Counted from the first letter of the stretch, positions 1-7,523 are shown. The stretch is 12,314 nt of DNA from Gammaproteobacteria bacterium (GCA_030426705.1 JAUHXW010000058.1:1-12314); one strand, 5' to 3'. A program made the numbers and translations. Notes: generated by a model from the letters alone, not told the origin.

Positions 1-1358
1 CCAGCAGGGAAATCTTTTTTGATTTCTGCTACGCTCTTGGTCAATGAACCCAACTGACTCACCCAATTGATTTGATTGCCAACAAAGTCATGCAACAAAT
101 CAAATGTTTGGGAAAATGATTTAGGACCAAAGGAAGAAATTTCCGCGCCAGCCAACCAGGCTTGACGTACTTTGTGATTGAGAATGGGTTGTTCATGGCG
201 TATATGACCACCCACAATCACCACTTTTTTGGCCTTGCTCACATCTTTTAATTTGACATCAGTGCGAGCCATGCGATCATGTTCTGAAAAATCAGTCACA
301 TCAATGCGATGTTCATGTTCATGACTGCCAATGTGATTAAACAATTGTTTCAACAGGTAGTATTCTTCGGTTGAAGCATAATTACCGGTATACAGCGCAA
401 TTTCCTCACCATCAAATTTCCTGAATTGCTTGACCAATGTATCCAGTGCATCTTCCCATGACAACTCACGCCATTGACCATTTTCCTTAACCATTGGGTG
501 AAGCACACGATCAGCATCATTTTTCAAACCATGAATGGCATATCGATCACGATCGGAAATCCAGGCTTCATTAACGGCATCATTGTCCTGAGGTACAGTA
601 CGCAATATATCGCCATGACGGGTGTGGTAATACACATTTGAACCAACGCCATCATGCATCGATATGGCCGATGTAGCCATCAATTCCCAGGCACGGGCTT
701 TGTATCTGAATGGCTTATTGGTCAACGCACCCACTGGACACAAATCAATGACATTGCCTGACATTTCTGATGAAACCGATTTTCCAACGGCTGTACTGAT
801 GTTGGTGCGATCACCACGACCGATACCACCCAATTCATCCGTGCCCGCAATCTCATTGAGAAATCGAACACAGCGTGTACACAAAATACAACGGGTCATG
901 TCTGTCGCAATCAAAGAACCCAGGTCTTCATCCTTGACCACACGTTTGGAGTCTACATACCGTGACACATCACGACCATAACCCATGGAAACGTCTTGTA
1001 ACTCACATTCTCCACCCTGGTCACATATTGGACAATCCAAGGGATGGTTGATGAGTAGGAATTCCATCACATTGCGCTGCGCTTCAGTGGCACGTTTTGA
1101 TTGGGTATAGACCTTCATGCCATCCATTACTGGTGTTGCACAAGCCGGTAAAGGCTTGGGTGCTTTTTCAACATCCACCATACACATGCGACAATTGGCC
1201 GCAACGGATAACTTCTTGTGGTAACAAAATCTGGGAATTTTAATGCCCTGGTTGTCAGCAGCTTCAATGATCATGCTACCTTTTTCAACTTCGACAGATT
1301 GACCGTCGATTTCTATGGTCACTTTATTGTCGGCCACTTGATGGGTACTTTCTGTCAT
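1..1358 (-). CDS. nuoG: NADH-quinone oxidoreductase subunit G (NuoG), 5' part; runs off the left edge
   Basis: This is the large iron-sulfur subunit of the NADH-input arm of respiratory complex I; it carries electrons from NuoE/NuoF toward NuoB. The window encodes 452 N-terminal residues without a stop, and the family is usually 700-900 residues. Visible ligands are a 2Fe-2S ferredoxin-type set at C45, C56, C59 and C73, the His-ligated 4Fe-4S set H105, C109, C112 and C118, and a second 4Fe-4S set C157, C160, C163 and C207. A molybdopterin-oxidoreductase-like domain, here expected to be without cofactor, begins after about residue 215. The four extra Cys that bind cluster N7 in E. coli NuoG are absent: the aligned stretch around 230-245 reads SAISMHDGVGSN. 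The ATG overlaps the nuoF stop as ATGA, and an AGAGG ribosome site lies about 8 nt upstream, which supports this start. Identification is certain; the C-terminal half cannot be judged. Confidence 0.97.
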   Translation of the reverse strand, partial: MTESTHQVADNKVTIEIDGQSVEVEKGSMIIEAADNQGIKIPRFCYHKKLSVAANCRMCMVDVEKAPKPLPACATPVMDGMKVYTQSKRATEAQRNVMEFLLINHPLDCPICDQGGECELQDVSMGYGRDVSRYVDSKRVVKDEDLGSLIATDMTRCILCTRCVRFLNEIAGTDELGGIGRGDRTNISTAVGKSVSSEMSGNVIDLCPVGALTNKPFRYKARAWELMATSAISMHDGVGSNVYYHTRHGDILRTVPQDNDAVNEAWISDRDRYAIHGLKNDADRVLHPMVKENGQWRELSWEDALDTLVKQFRKFDGEEIALYTGNYASTEEYYLLKQLFNHIGSHEHEHRIDVTDFSEHDRMARTDVKLKDVSKAKKVVIVGGHIRHEQPILNHKVRQAWLAGAEISSFGPKSFSQTFDLLHDFVGNQINWVSQLGSLTKSVAEIKKDFPA

Positions 1359-2632
1359 GAAGTTAACCTCTCATTCATTGATTTTTTGTGTTCCACAAAA
1401 TATTCAAACTCATCCCAATAATATTTCAAAATGCCTTGAACAGGCCATGCAGCGGCTTCACCGAATGCACAAATGGTATGGCCTTCGATTTGTCCAGCGG
1501 CTTGTTTCAGCATTTCAATGTCCTTTTGCTCGCCCTTGCCTTCCAAAATTCGGGTCAAAACACGATACATCCAGCCCGTTCCTTCACGACAAGGCGTACA
1601 TTGACCACACGACTCCATGTAGTAGAAACGTGACAACCGTTGGCAGACTTCAACCATACAAGTACCTTCAGCCATCACAATCACGGCACCAGAACCTAAA
1701 CCAGATCCAGCTTGCCCGATTGCATCAAAATCCATGGTCAATCCCATCATCACTTCAGCAGGCAAAACTTTCATCGAAGAACCACCTGGGATCACTGCTT
1801 TTAACTTTTTACCATCAATGACACCGCCTGCCATTTCCAACAAATCGCTGAACGGTGTGCCGAGTGGGATTTCATAGTTTCCAGGCTTGTTAACATGCCC
1901 AGATACTGAAAATATCTTTACTCCACCGTTGTTGGGCTTGCCCAATTCCAAAAACCATTCTGCACCATTGCGCATAATGGCTGGAACTGAAGCAAAAGAT
2001 TCGGTGTTGTTGATGGTGGTTGGTTTACCGTATATACCAAAATTGGCTGGAAATGGTGGTTTGAAACGTGGTTGTCCTTTTTTACCTTCCAATGATTCCA
2101 TCAAAGCGGTTTCTTCACCACAAATATATGCCCCGGCACCATGTACGCCATACAAATCAAAATCGACACCAGAATCTTCGATATTACGACCTAACAAGCC
2201 TGCATCATAAGCCTCTTTCAATGCAGCCTCAAAGTTTTCAAACGGCTCATGATGAAATTCACCACGTAAGTAATTGTAGCCAACTGTAGCACCCATGGCG
2301 TATCCACCAATGGCCATGCCTTCGATGACTGCATGCGGGTTATAACGTAAAATATCACGGTCATGACACGTGCCTGGCTCAGATTCATCCGAATTACACA
2401 AAACGTATTTTTGACCAGGTGCATCTTTGGGCATAAAGCTCCATTTTAAGCCAGTTGGAAATCCAGCGCCGCCACGTCCTCTCAGCGCTGATGCCTTAAC
2501 CGTGTCAATGATTTCGTTTTGATCGGTTTTTTCCTTAAGAATTTTTTTCCAGGCTTGATAACCACCCTTTTCCAGATAATTTTTCAAGGAAGGGTCTTTG
2601 TCAGGGTTTAAGCAAACATTGTGTTCAGCCAT
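1355..2632 (-). CDS. nuoF: NADH-quinone oxidoreductase subunit F (NuoF), NADH- and FMN-binding
   Basis: NuoF oxidises NADH, takes the hydride on FMN and passes electrons to its 4Fe-4S cluster N3 at the tip of complex I. The 425-residue protein is full length. It shows the Gly-rich nucleotide-binding loop RGRGGAGFPTG at 51-61, the FMN-site segment ESEPGTCHDRD at 84-93, the conserved GAGAYICGEETAL at 165-177, and the N3 ligands C342, C345, C348 (in SCGQCTPCREG) and C388 (in TICAFGEAA). The ATG shares one base with the nuoE stop (TGATG), and AGGAGG lies about 9 nt upstream, so translation is probably coupled and the start is firm. Its stop overlaps the nuoG start by 4 bp. Confidence 0.98.
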   Translation of the reverse strand: MAEHNVCLNPDKDPSLKNYLEKGGYQAWKKILKEKTDQNEIIDTVKASALRGRGGAGFPTGLKWSFMPKDAPGQKYVLCNSDESEPGTCHDRDILRYNPHAVIEGMAIGGYAMGATVGYNYLRGEFHHEPFENFEAALKEAYDAGLLGRNIEDSGVDFDLYGVHGAGAYICGEETALMESLEGKKGQPRFKPPFPANFGIYGKPTTINNTESFASVPAIMRNGAEWFLELGKPNNGGVKIFSVSGHVNKPGNYEIPLGTPFSDLLEMAGGVIDGKKLKAVIPGGSSMKVLPAEVMMGLTMDFDAIGQAGSGLGSGAVIVMAEGTCMVEVCQRLSRFYYMESCGQCTPCREGTGWMYRVLTRILEGKGEQKDIEMLKQAAGQIEGHTICAFGEAAAWPVQGILKYYWDEFEYFVEHKKSMNERLTS

Positions 2633-3156
2633 CAGGATAACCCTCCTAACAATTCATCAATTTTTTCTTCGGTAAGGTTTTCATGATAGTGACCATTGAT
2701 AATCATCATCGGTGCGCCCACGCAGGCTGCCACACACTCTTCTTCTTTGACCAAAGTGATTTGGCCATCAGCTGTGGTTTCTCCCAATTTAATACCCAGT
2801 TTGTTTTCGGCGTATTTGACCACTTTATCAGCACCGCGTAACATACAAGAAATGTTGGTACAGATGGCCACTTTGTTTTTACCACATGGTTTGGTAAAGA
2901 ACATGGAGTAAAAATTAGCCGCTTCATAAACCCATACCGGTGGAATCTCCAGGTATTCAGCCACAGCTTTCATGATTTCCTCACTGAGCCAACCACCATT
3001 TTGGTCTTGAGCAGCATGTAAAGCACCAATGACCGCTGAACGACGTTGATCTTGTGGATATTTGGCCAACCATTGATCAATGTGAGCTCTGGTTTCTTCT
3101 GTGAGCAAGCTCATAGCCAATGATTTGTCTTTTGATTGTGGATTGACTTGATACAT
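2632..3156 (-). CDS. nuoE: NADH-quinone oxidoreductase subunit E (NuoE), 2Fe-2S thioredoxin-like subunit
   Basis: NuoE is the 24-kDa-type subunit that binds 2Fe-2S cluster N1a next to NuoF in the NADH-dehydrogenase arm. The protein has 174 residues, a normal length. A helical N-terminal part (about 18-75) is followed by the thioredoxin-like domain with the ligands C99 and C104 (AICTNISC) and C141 and C145 (ECVAAC), that is C-x4-C-x36-C-x3-C, and then the GAPMM segment. The ATG overlaps the nuoD stop as TAATG. A GGGGAG ribosome site lies about 11 nt upstream, a longer spacing than in the neighbouring genes. An internal Met15 (MSLLTEETR) is a conceivable alternative start but has no ribosome site. 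Confidence 0.97.
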   Translation of the reverse strand: MYQVNPQSKDKSLAMSLLTEETRAHIDQWLAKYPQDQRRSAVIGALHAAQDQNGGWLSEEIMKAVAEYLEIPPVWVYEAANFYSMFFTKPCGKNKVAICTNISCMLRGADKVVKYAENKLGIKLGETTADGQITLVKEEECVAACVGAPMMIINGHYHENLTEEKIDELLGGLS

Positions 3157-4409
3157 TATCGATCGATCTCCCCAAATACAATGTCCATAGTTCCGATGAC
3201 TGCCACCACATCAGCCAACATGTGGCCTTTGACCATATCATTCATGGCTGAAAGGTGTGCAAAGCCAGGGGCTCGCAATTTCATTCTGAATGGTTTGTTT
3301 GAATCATCTGAAATCAAATACACCCCAAATTCACCTTTGGGCGCTTCAACAGCTGCATAAACTTCACCAGCTGGTACGGTATAACCTTCAGTAAACAATT
3401 TAAAATGATGAATCATAGACTCCATATCTTCTTTCATCATTTCACGGCTCGGTGGAGCCACTTTGTACTCATCCACCATCACTGGGCCCGGATTGTTCTT
3501 CAACCATTCCACACATTGTCTGATAATACGTGCTGATTGGGTCATTTCTTCCATCCTAACCAGGAAACGATCATAACAATCACCATTGACACCAACGGGA
3601 ATATCAAAATCCACTTTGTCATAAGCTGCATACGTTTGTTTCTTACGCAAATCCCATGCCACACCTGAACCTCTTAGCATGGGTCCGGTAAAGCCCCAGG
3701 CTTTGGCTTGTTCTGGCGATACCACACCAATACCTACAGTACGTTGTTTCCAAATCCTGTTGTCTTGCAACAAAGTTCGGTATTCATCAACCTTACTTGG
3801 AAAGTCTTTGGCAAAAGCTTCAATGAAATCCAACAATGAGCCTTCTCGCCATTCATTGACCATGGCCAAATCCTTACCCTTGGTCCACTTGCTTTCTGCA
3901 TACTGCGGCATGTAATCCGGTAAATCACGATAAACGCCACCTGGACGATAATAAGTGGCGTGCATTCTTGCACCAGATACAGCTTCATACATATCCATAC
4001 ACATTTCGCGTTCACGAAATGCATACAGGAATAATGCCATCGCACCCAAATCAAGACCATGGGTACCAATCCACATCAGGTGATTTCTGATGCGGGTGAT
4101 TTCATCAAACATGGTACGGATGTACTGGGCTCTGATTGGCGCTTCAATGCCTAACAATTGTTCAATAGCCCGCACATAAGCGTGCTCATTACACATCATG
4201 GACACATAGTCCAATCGATCCATATAACCAATTGACTGATTAAAAGGTTTGGACTCAGCTAATTTTTCGGTGCCACGATGTAATAAGCCCACATGTGGGT
4301 CTGCGTGTTCTACAACCTCACCATCCAGTTCCAGGATCAAACGCAACACACCATGCGCTGCAGGATGCTGAGGTCCAAAATTCATGGTGTAATTTTTAAT
4401 TTCAGACAT
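3156..4409 (-). CDS. nuoD: NADH-quinone oxidoreductase subunit D (NuoD), 49-kDa quinone-site subunit
   Basis: NuoD forms most of the ubiquinone-reduction pocket of complex I together with NuoB. It is 417 residues and related to the large subunit of NiFe hydrogenases, without metal ligands. Motifs seen are FGPQHPAAHG at 11-20, GLLHRGTEKL at 41-50 and YMDRLDYVS at 62-70. H19 and Y68 correspond to the His and Tyr (His38/Tyr87 in Thermus Nqo4) that contact the quinone head group. The C-terminus ends in the expected DIVFGEIDR. It is a stand-alone gene, not fused to nuoC as in E. coli. The start overlaps the nuoC stop (TAATG), with GGGAGG about 7 nt upstream. Identification is certain. Confidence 0.98.
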   Translation of the reverse strand: MSEIKNYTMNFGPQHPAAHGVLRLILELDGEVVEHADPHVGLLHRGTEKLAESKPFNQSIGYMDRLDYVSMMCNEHAYVRAIEQLLGIEAPIRAQYIRTMFDEITRIRNHLMWIGTHGLDLGAMALFLYAFREREMCMDMYEAVSGARMHATYYRPGGVYRDLPDYMPQYAESKWTKGKDLAMVNEWREGSLLDFIEAFAKDFPSKVDEYRTLLQDNRIWKQRTVGIGVVSPEQAKAWGFTGPMLRGSGVAWDLRKKQTYAAYDKVDFDIPVGVNGDCYDRFLVRMEEMTQSARIIRQCVEWLKNNPGPVMVDEYKVAPPSREMMKEDMESMIHHFKLFTEGYTVPAGEVYAAVEAPKGEFGVYLISDDSNKPFRMKLRAPGFAHLSAMNDMVKGHMLADVVAVIGTMDIVFGEIDR

Positions 4410-5122
4410 TATGAAGCCTCCCGGTCATTCACTTGTTCGACATAACGTGAATCACGTCTGATGGTTTTTGGCACCAACACACGCGGCTCAATTGAGACCG
4501 GTTGGTAAACCACTCGTTGTTTTTCTTCATCATAAGTTACTTCCACATTACCAATCAGAGGGAAGTCTTTTCTGAATGGATGCCCTATAAATCCATAATC
4601 TGTCAAAATTCTTCGAAGGTCAGGATGGCCTTTGAAAATGATGCCATACAAATCAAATGCTTCTCGTTCAAACCAGTTAACGCCTGGCCAAACATCTACC
4701 AATGAAGACACCATCAACATACCTTCATCCGGGGCAAAACACTTGATGGTTAAACGTCGATTGTGCTTGATTGACAACAATTGAGCCACCACTGCAAAAC
4801 GGTTCGGCATAGACTCTTCGCGGCGCTCTTCCCAGGAAAATCTACCTGGACCTTTACTTTTGATACCACGACTGAAACCAGTAGATGAAACACCATCGGT
4901 TTGCCACTCAGCTTCACCGTAAGTGAGGTAATCTACACCACAGACATCAATACATAGTTCAAATTGAAATGCTTCGTCATCACGTAGTTTTTTGGCCACT
5001 TCGACCCATGCTTCCGAAGGTACGGTGCACACCACGCCAAGGTTGGTTTCGGTTATTTCAAGGTTGCTGTCCGCAAAATGTTCGGTCAGCTCTTTGGTCA
5101 GTTTGAATTTGAAATTGCTCAT
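4409..5122 (-). CDS. nuoC: NADH-quinone oxidoreductase subunit C (NuoC), 30-kDa subunit
   Basis: NuoC is a small structural subunit of the peripheral arm that packs against NuoD. The 237-residue protein carries the family signature FEREAFDLYG at 151-160, followed by the conserved HPDLRR (166-171) and GHPFRKDFP (180-188) segments. Between about residues 69 and 107 there is a polar, Gly/Ser-rich insertion (containing GVSSTGFSRG and GPGRFSW) that makes the protein longer than the roughly 200 residues of many NuoC proteins. I recall a similar insertion in Xanthomonas/Xylella NuoC; that match is from memory. The ATG overlaps the nuoB stop as ATGA, and no good ribosome site is visible, so initiation probably relies on translational coupling. 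Confidence 0.97.
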   Translation of the reverse strand: MSNFKFKLTKELTEHFADSNLEITETNLGVVCTVPSEAWVEVAKKLRDDEAFQFELCIDVCGVDYLTYGEAEWQTDGVSSTGFSRGIKSKGPGRFSWEERREESMPNRFAVVAQLLSIKHNRRLTIKCFAPDEGMLMVSSLVDVWPGVNWFEREAFDLYGIIFKGHPDLRRILTDYGFIGHPFRKDFPLIGNVEVTYDEEKQRVVYQPVSIEPRVLVPKTIRRDSRYVEQVNDREAS

Positions 5123-5634
5123 GATGTTCTGGCTATGGTGTTGGTGCGTTTAATTTTCTTTTGCAGCTGCAAAATACCATAAATCAGGGCTTCGGCAGTT
5201 GGTGGACAACCTGGGACGTAGATATCTACAGGCACCACACGATCACAACCTCGCACCACTGAGTATGAATAGTGGTAGTAGCCACCGCCATTGGCACATG
5301 AACCCATTGAAATCACATATTTAGGCTCTGGCATTTGATCATAAACCTTGCGTAAGGCCGGTGCCATTTTATTAACCAATGTGCCGGCAACAATCATCAC
5401 ATCTGATTGTCTTGGTGATGGTCTGAAAATCACTCCGAAACGGTCCAAATCATAACGAGACGCACCGGCTTGCATCATTTCCACAGCACAACAAGCCAAT
5501 CCAAAAGTCATAGGCCACAAAGAGCCGGTTCTGGCGCCATTAAGTAAGGCATCTACGGTCGTTGTTACAAAGCCCTTATTGCCTTCAGCACCTTCATCAA
5601 CAACCGGTTGAATGATGTTATCAACTACTCCCAT
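5119..5634 (-). CDS. nuoB: NADH-quinone oxidoreductase subunit B (NuoB), cluster N2 subunit
   Basis: NuoB carries 4Fe-4S cluster N2, the last electron carrier before ubiquinone. Counting from the start chosen here (171 residues), the N2 ligands are the adjacent pair C48-C49 (GLACCAVEMM), C113 (MGSCANGGGYY) and C143 (VPGCPPTAEAL). FRPSPRQSDVMIVAG is also intact. An in-frame ATG exists 21 nt further upstream (5655), but the start at 5634 is preferred. It has a strong AAGGAG at 5642-5647 with 7 nt spacing, and the MGV... N-terminus resembles other proteobacterial NuoB proteins. This start gives a 10-bp overlap with nuoA. The 3' end overlaps nuoC by 4 bp. Confidence 0.96.
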   Translation of the reverse strand: MGVVDNIIQPVVDEGAEGNKGFVTTTVDALLNGARTGSLWPMTFGLACCAVEMMQAGASRYDLDRFGVIFRPSPRQSDVMIVAGTLVNKMAPALRKVYDQMPEPKYVISMGSCANGGGYYHYSYSVVRGCDRVVPVDIYVPGCPPTAEALIYGILQLQKKIKRTNTIARTS

Positions 5635-5981
5635 TCCAACGCTCCTTTCTTCCACTCATAAATAAAGCCAATGACCAGCAGGAACAAAAACAAGAACATC
5701 GAAACCAAACCAAACGGCCCCAATTCTTCTAACACCACCGACCATGGAAATAAAAATGCAATTTCTAAATCAAATATGATGAACAGGATTGCCACCAAAT
5801 AGAACCTGACATCAAACTTCATGTGTGCATCATCGAAAGCCTCAAAGCCACATTCATAAGCTGATATCTTTTCGTCTGTTGTTTTTCGGGTTCCAAACAA
5901 CAAACCCAAGGACATTAAAGCAATACCTAAACCCGTTGATACTGCCAAAAACATTAAAATTGGAAAGTATGGAGCTATCAT
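5625..5981 (-). CDS. nuoA: NADH-quinone oxidoreductase subunit A (NuoA), membrane subunit
   Basis: NuoA is the ND3-type inner-membrane subunit at the junction of the quinone pocket and the proton-pumping arm. The protein has 118 residues and three membrane helices at about 7-29, 59-79 and 89-108. The long loop between helices 1 and 2 holds AYECGFEAF (41-49) with the conserved Cys44, equivalent to the mitochondrial ND3 switch cysteine. The second helix carries the conserved acidic pair D71 and E73 (FDLEIAF). It is the first nuo gene. Its ATG lies 29 nt after the mature 3' end of the tRNA-Leu, with AGGGG about 9-12 nt upstream. I see no terminator or clear promoter in that short gap, so the nuo genes are probably read from upstream. 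Confidence 0.97.
   Translation of the reverse strand: MIAPYFPILMFLAVSTGLGIALMSLGLLFGTRKTTDEKISAYECGFEAFDDAHMKFDVRFYLVAILFIIFDLEIAFLFPWSVVLEELGPFGLVSMFLFLFLLVIGFIYEWKKGALEWE
5642..5647 (-). promoter_or_regulatory. Ribosome binding site that fixes the nuoB start
   Basis: AAGGAG on the minus strand lies inside the 3' end of nuoA, 7 nt upstream of the ATG at 5634. The upstream in-frame ATG at 5655 would place this site inside the coding region, so the site argues for the shorter NuoB. Confidence 0.75.
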
Positions 5982-6010
5982 TCAGCGATCCCCTGTTCAA
6001 TTTAAAATAT

Positions 6011-6096
6011 TGGTGCCGAAGGCCGGACTTGAACCGGCACGACCGATGGCCACTACCCCCTCAAGATAGCGTGTCTACCAATTCCACCACTTCGGC
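6011..6096 (-). tRNA. leuU: tRNA-Leu (anticodon GAG)
   Basis: The 86-nt gene folds as a class II tRNA with a long variable arm. The acceptor strand GCCGAAG pairs with CTTCGGC, followed by A73 and an encoded CCA (6011-6013). The D-arm region GTGGAATTGGTAGACAC and the T-arm GCCGG-TTCAAGT-CCGGC are standard. The anticodon stem CTATC/GGTAG encloses loop TTGAGGG, giving anticodon GAG at 6060-6062, which reads CUC/CUU leucine codons. It closely resembles the E. coli tRNA-Leu(GAG), which also lies near secG. It sits between secG and nuoA on the same strand, so it is probably cut out of a longer mRNA. The symbol follows E. coli naming. Confidence 0.97.
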
Positions 6097-6103
6097 AAAT
6101 TTA

Positions 6104-6115
6104 CACATTAATGTG
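6104..6115. repeat. 12-bp perfect palindrome in the tRNA 5' leader
   Basis: CACATTAATGTG is a perfect palindrome lying 7 nt upstream of the mature tRNA 5' end. It could be a short leader hairpin (4-bp stem, TTAA loop) relevant to RNase P or RNase E processing, or a dimeric operator. No function is shown by the sequence. Confidence 0.4.
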
Positions 6116-6130
6116 CGCTTTTTTTAACTT

Positions 6131-6160
6131 TTGAGACCTATTCAAAAAAAGAGGGCTCAA
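6131..6160. repeat. Imperfect inverted repeat after secG
   Basis: TTGAGACCT (6131-6139) pairs with AGGGCTCAA (6152-6160), 8 of 9 positions, around a 12-nt loop that is A-rich on the plus strand. It starts 1 nt after the secG stop. On the minus strand it is followed by AAGTTAAAAAAAG and not by a T-tract, so it does not qualify as an intrinsic terminator for secG. It may stabilise the secG mRNA end or mark a processing site between secG and the tRNA. Confidence 0.45.
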
Positions 6161-6161
6161 A

Positions 6162-6746
6162 TTATTGATCGCCATCATCAGAGTCGCCTGACTCATCAGT
6201 GGCTTCTTCAATTTTTTCAGCAACGTCATTCGCTGCATTTTCGACTGCCTGGGCAGCCTGGTCAGCAGTTTCAACTACCGCTTCTTTGGCGTCTGCCGCC
6301 ATATCTTTCGCTTCATCACCTGCTTGTTCAACAGCTTCCTTCACTTCATTACCTGCCTGCTCTACTCCTTCAGTTTCAATGGCATCAATCATGTCAGAGA
6401 CGTCAGTAGTTGAACCATCGCCTTCAGGTACAATGGTTGGCTCTTGATCTTCTGAATCCAAAGTGCCGAAAACACCCAAGTCCTGATTTGCCGCTTCGTC
6501 AGAAGCTGCGAAAGAGTCTCTGGAATCAATGGCAATCAACATGGTGATGATAAAAAACAAAGTGGCTAACATAGCCGTAGATTTGTTCAAGAATGAACCT
6601 GAACCCTTGGCACCAAAAACAGTGCCTGAGGCACCGCCACCAAAAGCAGAACCTGCAGTGGCACCTGGCCCTCTTTGAATCAAAATAAAGATAATCAGGG
6701 CAACCGCCACCAATACTTGAGCAATGTTTAAAAAGTTAATCGTCAT
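6162..6746 (-). CDS. secG: Preprotein translocase subunit SecG with a long acidic repeat tail
   Basis: SecG is the accessory inner-membrane subunit of the SecYEG protein channel. Residues 1-75 are a standard SecG: helix 1 at about 6-24, the conserved loop QRGPGATAGSAFGGG starting at Q24, and helix 2 at about 56-74. The protein is 194 residues, against about 110-130 in many gammaproteobacteria. The extra tail (75-194) is acidic and Ala/Glu-rich. Residues 128-182 consist of five consecutive 11-residue units, for example VEQAGNEVKEA and VEQAGDEAKDM, which predict a long amphipathic helix. It ends in a Ser/Asp/Gly-rich stretch. In E. coli SecG both termini face the periplasm, so the tail is inferred to be periplasmic. 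AAGGAG lies 8 nt before the ATG, inside the end of tpiA; the gap to the tpiA stop is 3 nt. Confidence 0.93.
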   Translation of the reverse strand: MTINFLNIAQVLVAVALIIFILIQRGPGATAGSAFGGGASGTVFGAKGSGSFLNKSTAMLATLFFIITMLIAIDSRDSFAASDEAANQDLGVFGTLDSEDQEPTIVPEGDGSTTDVSDMIDAIETEGVEQAGNEVKEAVEQAGDEAKDMAADAKEAVVETADQAAQAVENAANDVAEKIEEATDESGDSDDGDQ

Positions 6747-6749
6747 TTA

Positions 6750-7523
6750 TTAATCTCCTTGTGACAATTTGTCCGCTTCTTGACAAATGGCCATAAAATC
6801 TTGGGCTGTCAATGAGGCGCCTCCAATCAGGCCTCCATCAACGTCTGGCATCGAAAAAAGTTCATGTGCATTTGAACCTTTACAGCTCCCTCCATAGAGG
6901 ATGCGGATGCGGCGCGATATTGTATCATCATTTGATGCCAATTGAGAACGGATAAATTGATGAACTTCTTGCGCTTGTTCCGCAGTTGCCGTTTCACCGG
7001 TTCCAATCGCCCACACAGGCTCATAGGCAATGACACCTTGTCCCAAATGATCTATGCCAACCAAGTCTAATACCGCCTGAATTTGTGCCCAAACCACATC
7101 AAACGTCTGATTCGATTGTCTTTCTACCAATGATTCACCCACGCACAAAATGGGCGTTAAGCCATGCTTCAAAGCCTGGGCAAACTTTTTGGCCACCTCT
7201 TCATTACTCTCACGGTTCATCACACGGCGTTCTGAATGACCAACCAGCACCATATCACAACCCAAATCAGACAACATTTTGCCACTGACTTCACCAGTAA
7301 CAGCGCCATCGTCATACTCACTTAAATTTTGCGCGCCACACCAAACTTGCTCTGGTTTGGTATTAATCACTTCATGCAAGTGAATATACACGGGAAAAAC
7401 TGCCACATCATAGTTAATCTTTGCAGGCAGCATTGTAGCGAGGCTGGACATCATTTCCTTGACGAAGATCAAGGAACCATGCATTTTCCAATTACCAGCC
7501 ACCAACAATTTGCGATCACTCAT
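6750..7523 (-). CDS. tpiA: Triose-phosphate isomerase (TpiA)
   Basis: The enzyme interconverts dihydroxyacetone phosphate and glyceraldehyde 3-phosphate in glycolysis and gluconeogenesis, in the cytoplasm. The 257-residue protein is a complete TIM barrel. N11 and K13 lie in GNWKMHG, the catalytic His96 in LVGHSERR, the catalytic Glu168 in AYEPVWAIGTG (loop 6), and the phosphate-binding YGGSCKGSN at 210-218 and GLIGGASL at 231-238. A longer reading frame begins at 7583, but MSDRKLLVAGNWKMHG at 7523 fits the family N-terminus, and AAGGAG at 7533-7538 lies 9 nt upstream of it. This start overlaps the end of gyrA by 8 bp, so translation is probably coupled to gyrA. The neighbour downstream is secG, a tpiA-secG pairing found in many gammaproteobacteria. 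Confidence 0.97.
   Translation of the reverse strand: MSDRKLLVAGNWKMHGSLIFVKEMMSSLATMLPAKINYDVAVFPVYIHLHEVINTKPEQVWCGAQNLSEYDDGAVTGEVSGKMLSDLGCDMVLVGHSERRVMNRESNEEVAKKFAQALKHGLTPILCVGESLVERQSNQTFDVVWAQIQAVLDLVGIDHLGQGVIAYEPVWAIGTGETATAEQAQEVHQFIRSQLASNDDTISRRIRILYGGSCKGSNAHELFSMPDVDGGLIGGASLTAQDFMAICQEADKLSQGD

Noticed and set aside
664..981. Plus-strand open frames of 60-150 codons opposite nuoG, nuoF, nuoD and gyrA
   Set aside because: They lie antisense to strongly conserved genes, have no ribosome sites or recognisable motifs, and their composition mirrors the opposite strand.
3158..3167. ATCGATCGAT palindrome at the nuoD/nuoE junction
   Set aside because: It mostly encodes the conserved C-terminal residues of NuoD and fills the spacer before the nuoE start; a 10-bp match of this kind is easily chance.
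6104..6125. Palindrome CACATTAATGTG followed by seven T on the plus strand, resembling an intrinsic terminator
   Set aside because: The T-run is on the plus strand, where no gene ends nearby, and the stem is AT-rich with only four usable pairs. For the minus-strand genes it is preceded by A's, so it cannot terminate them in this way.
5825..6127. Plus-strand 100-codon frame crossing nuoA and the tRNA
   Set aside because: It is antisense to both nuoA and a well-folded tRNA-Leu, so it is a chance frame.
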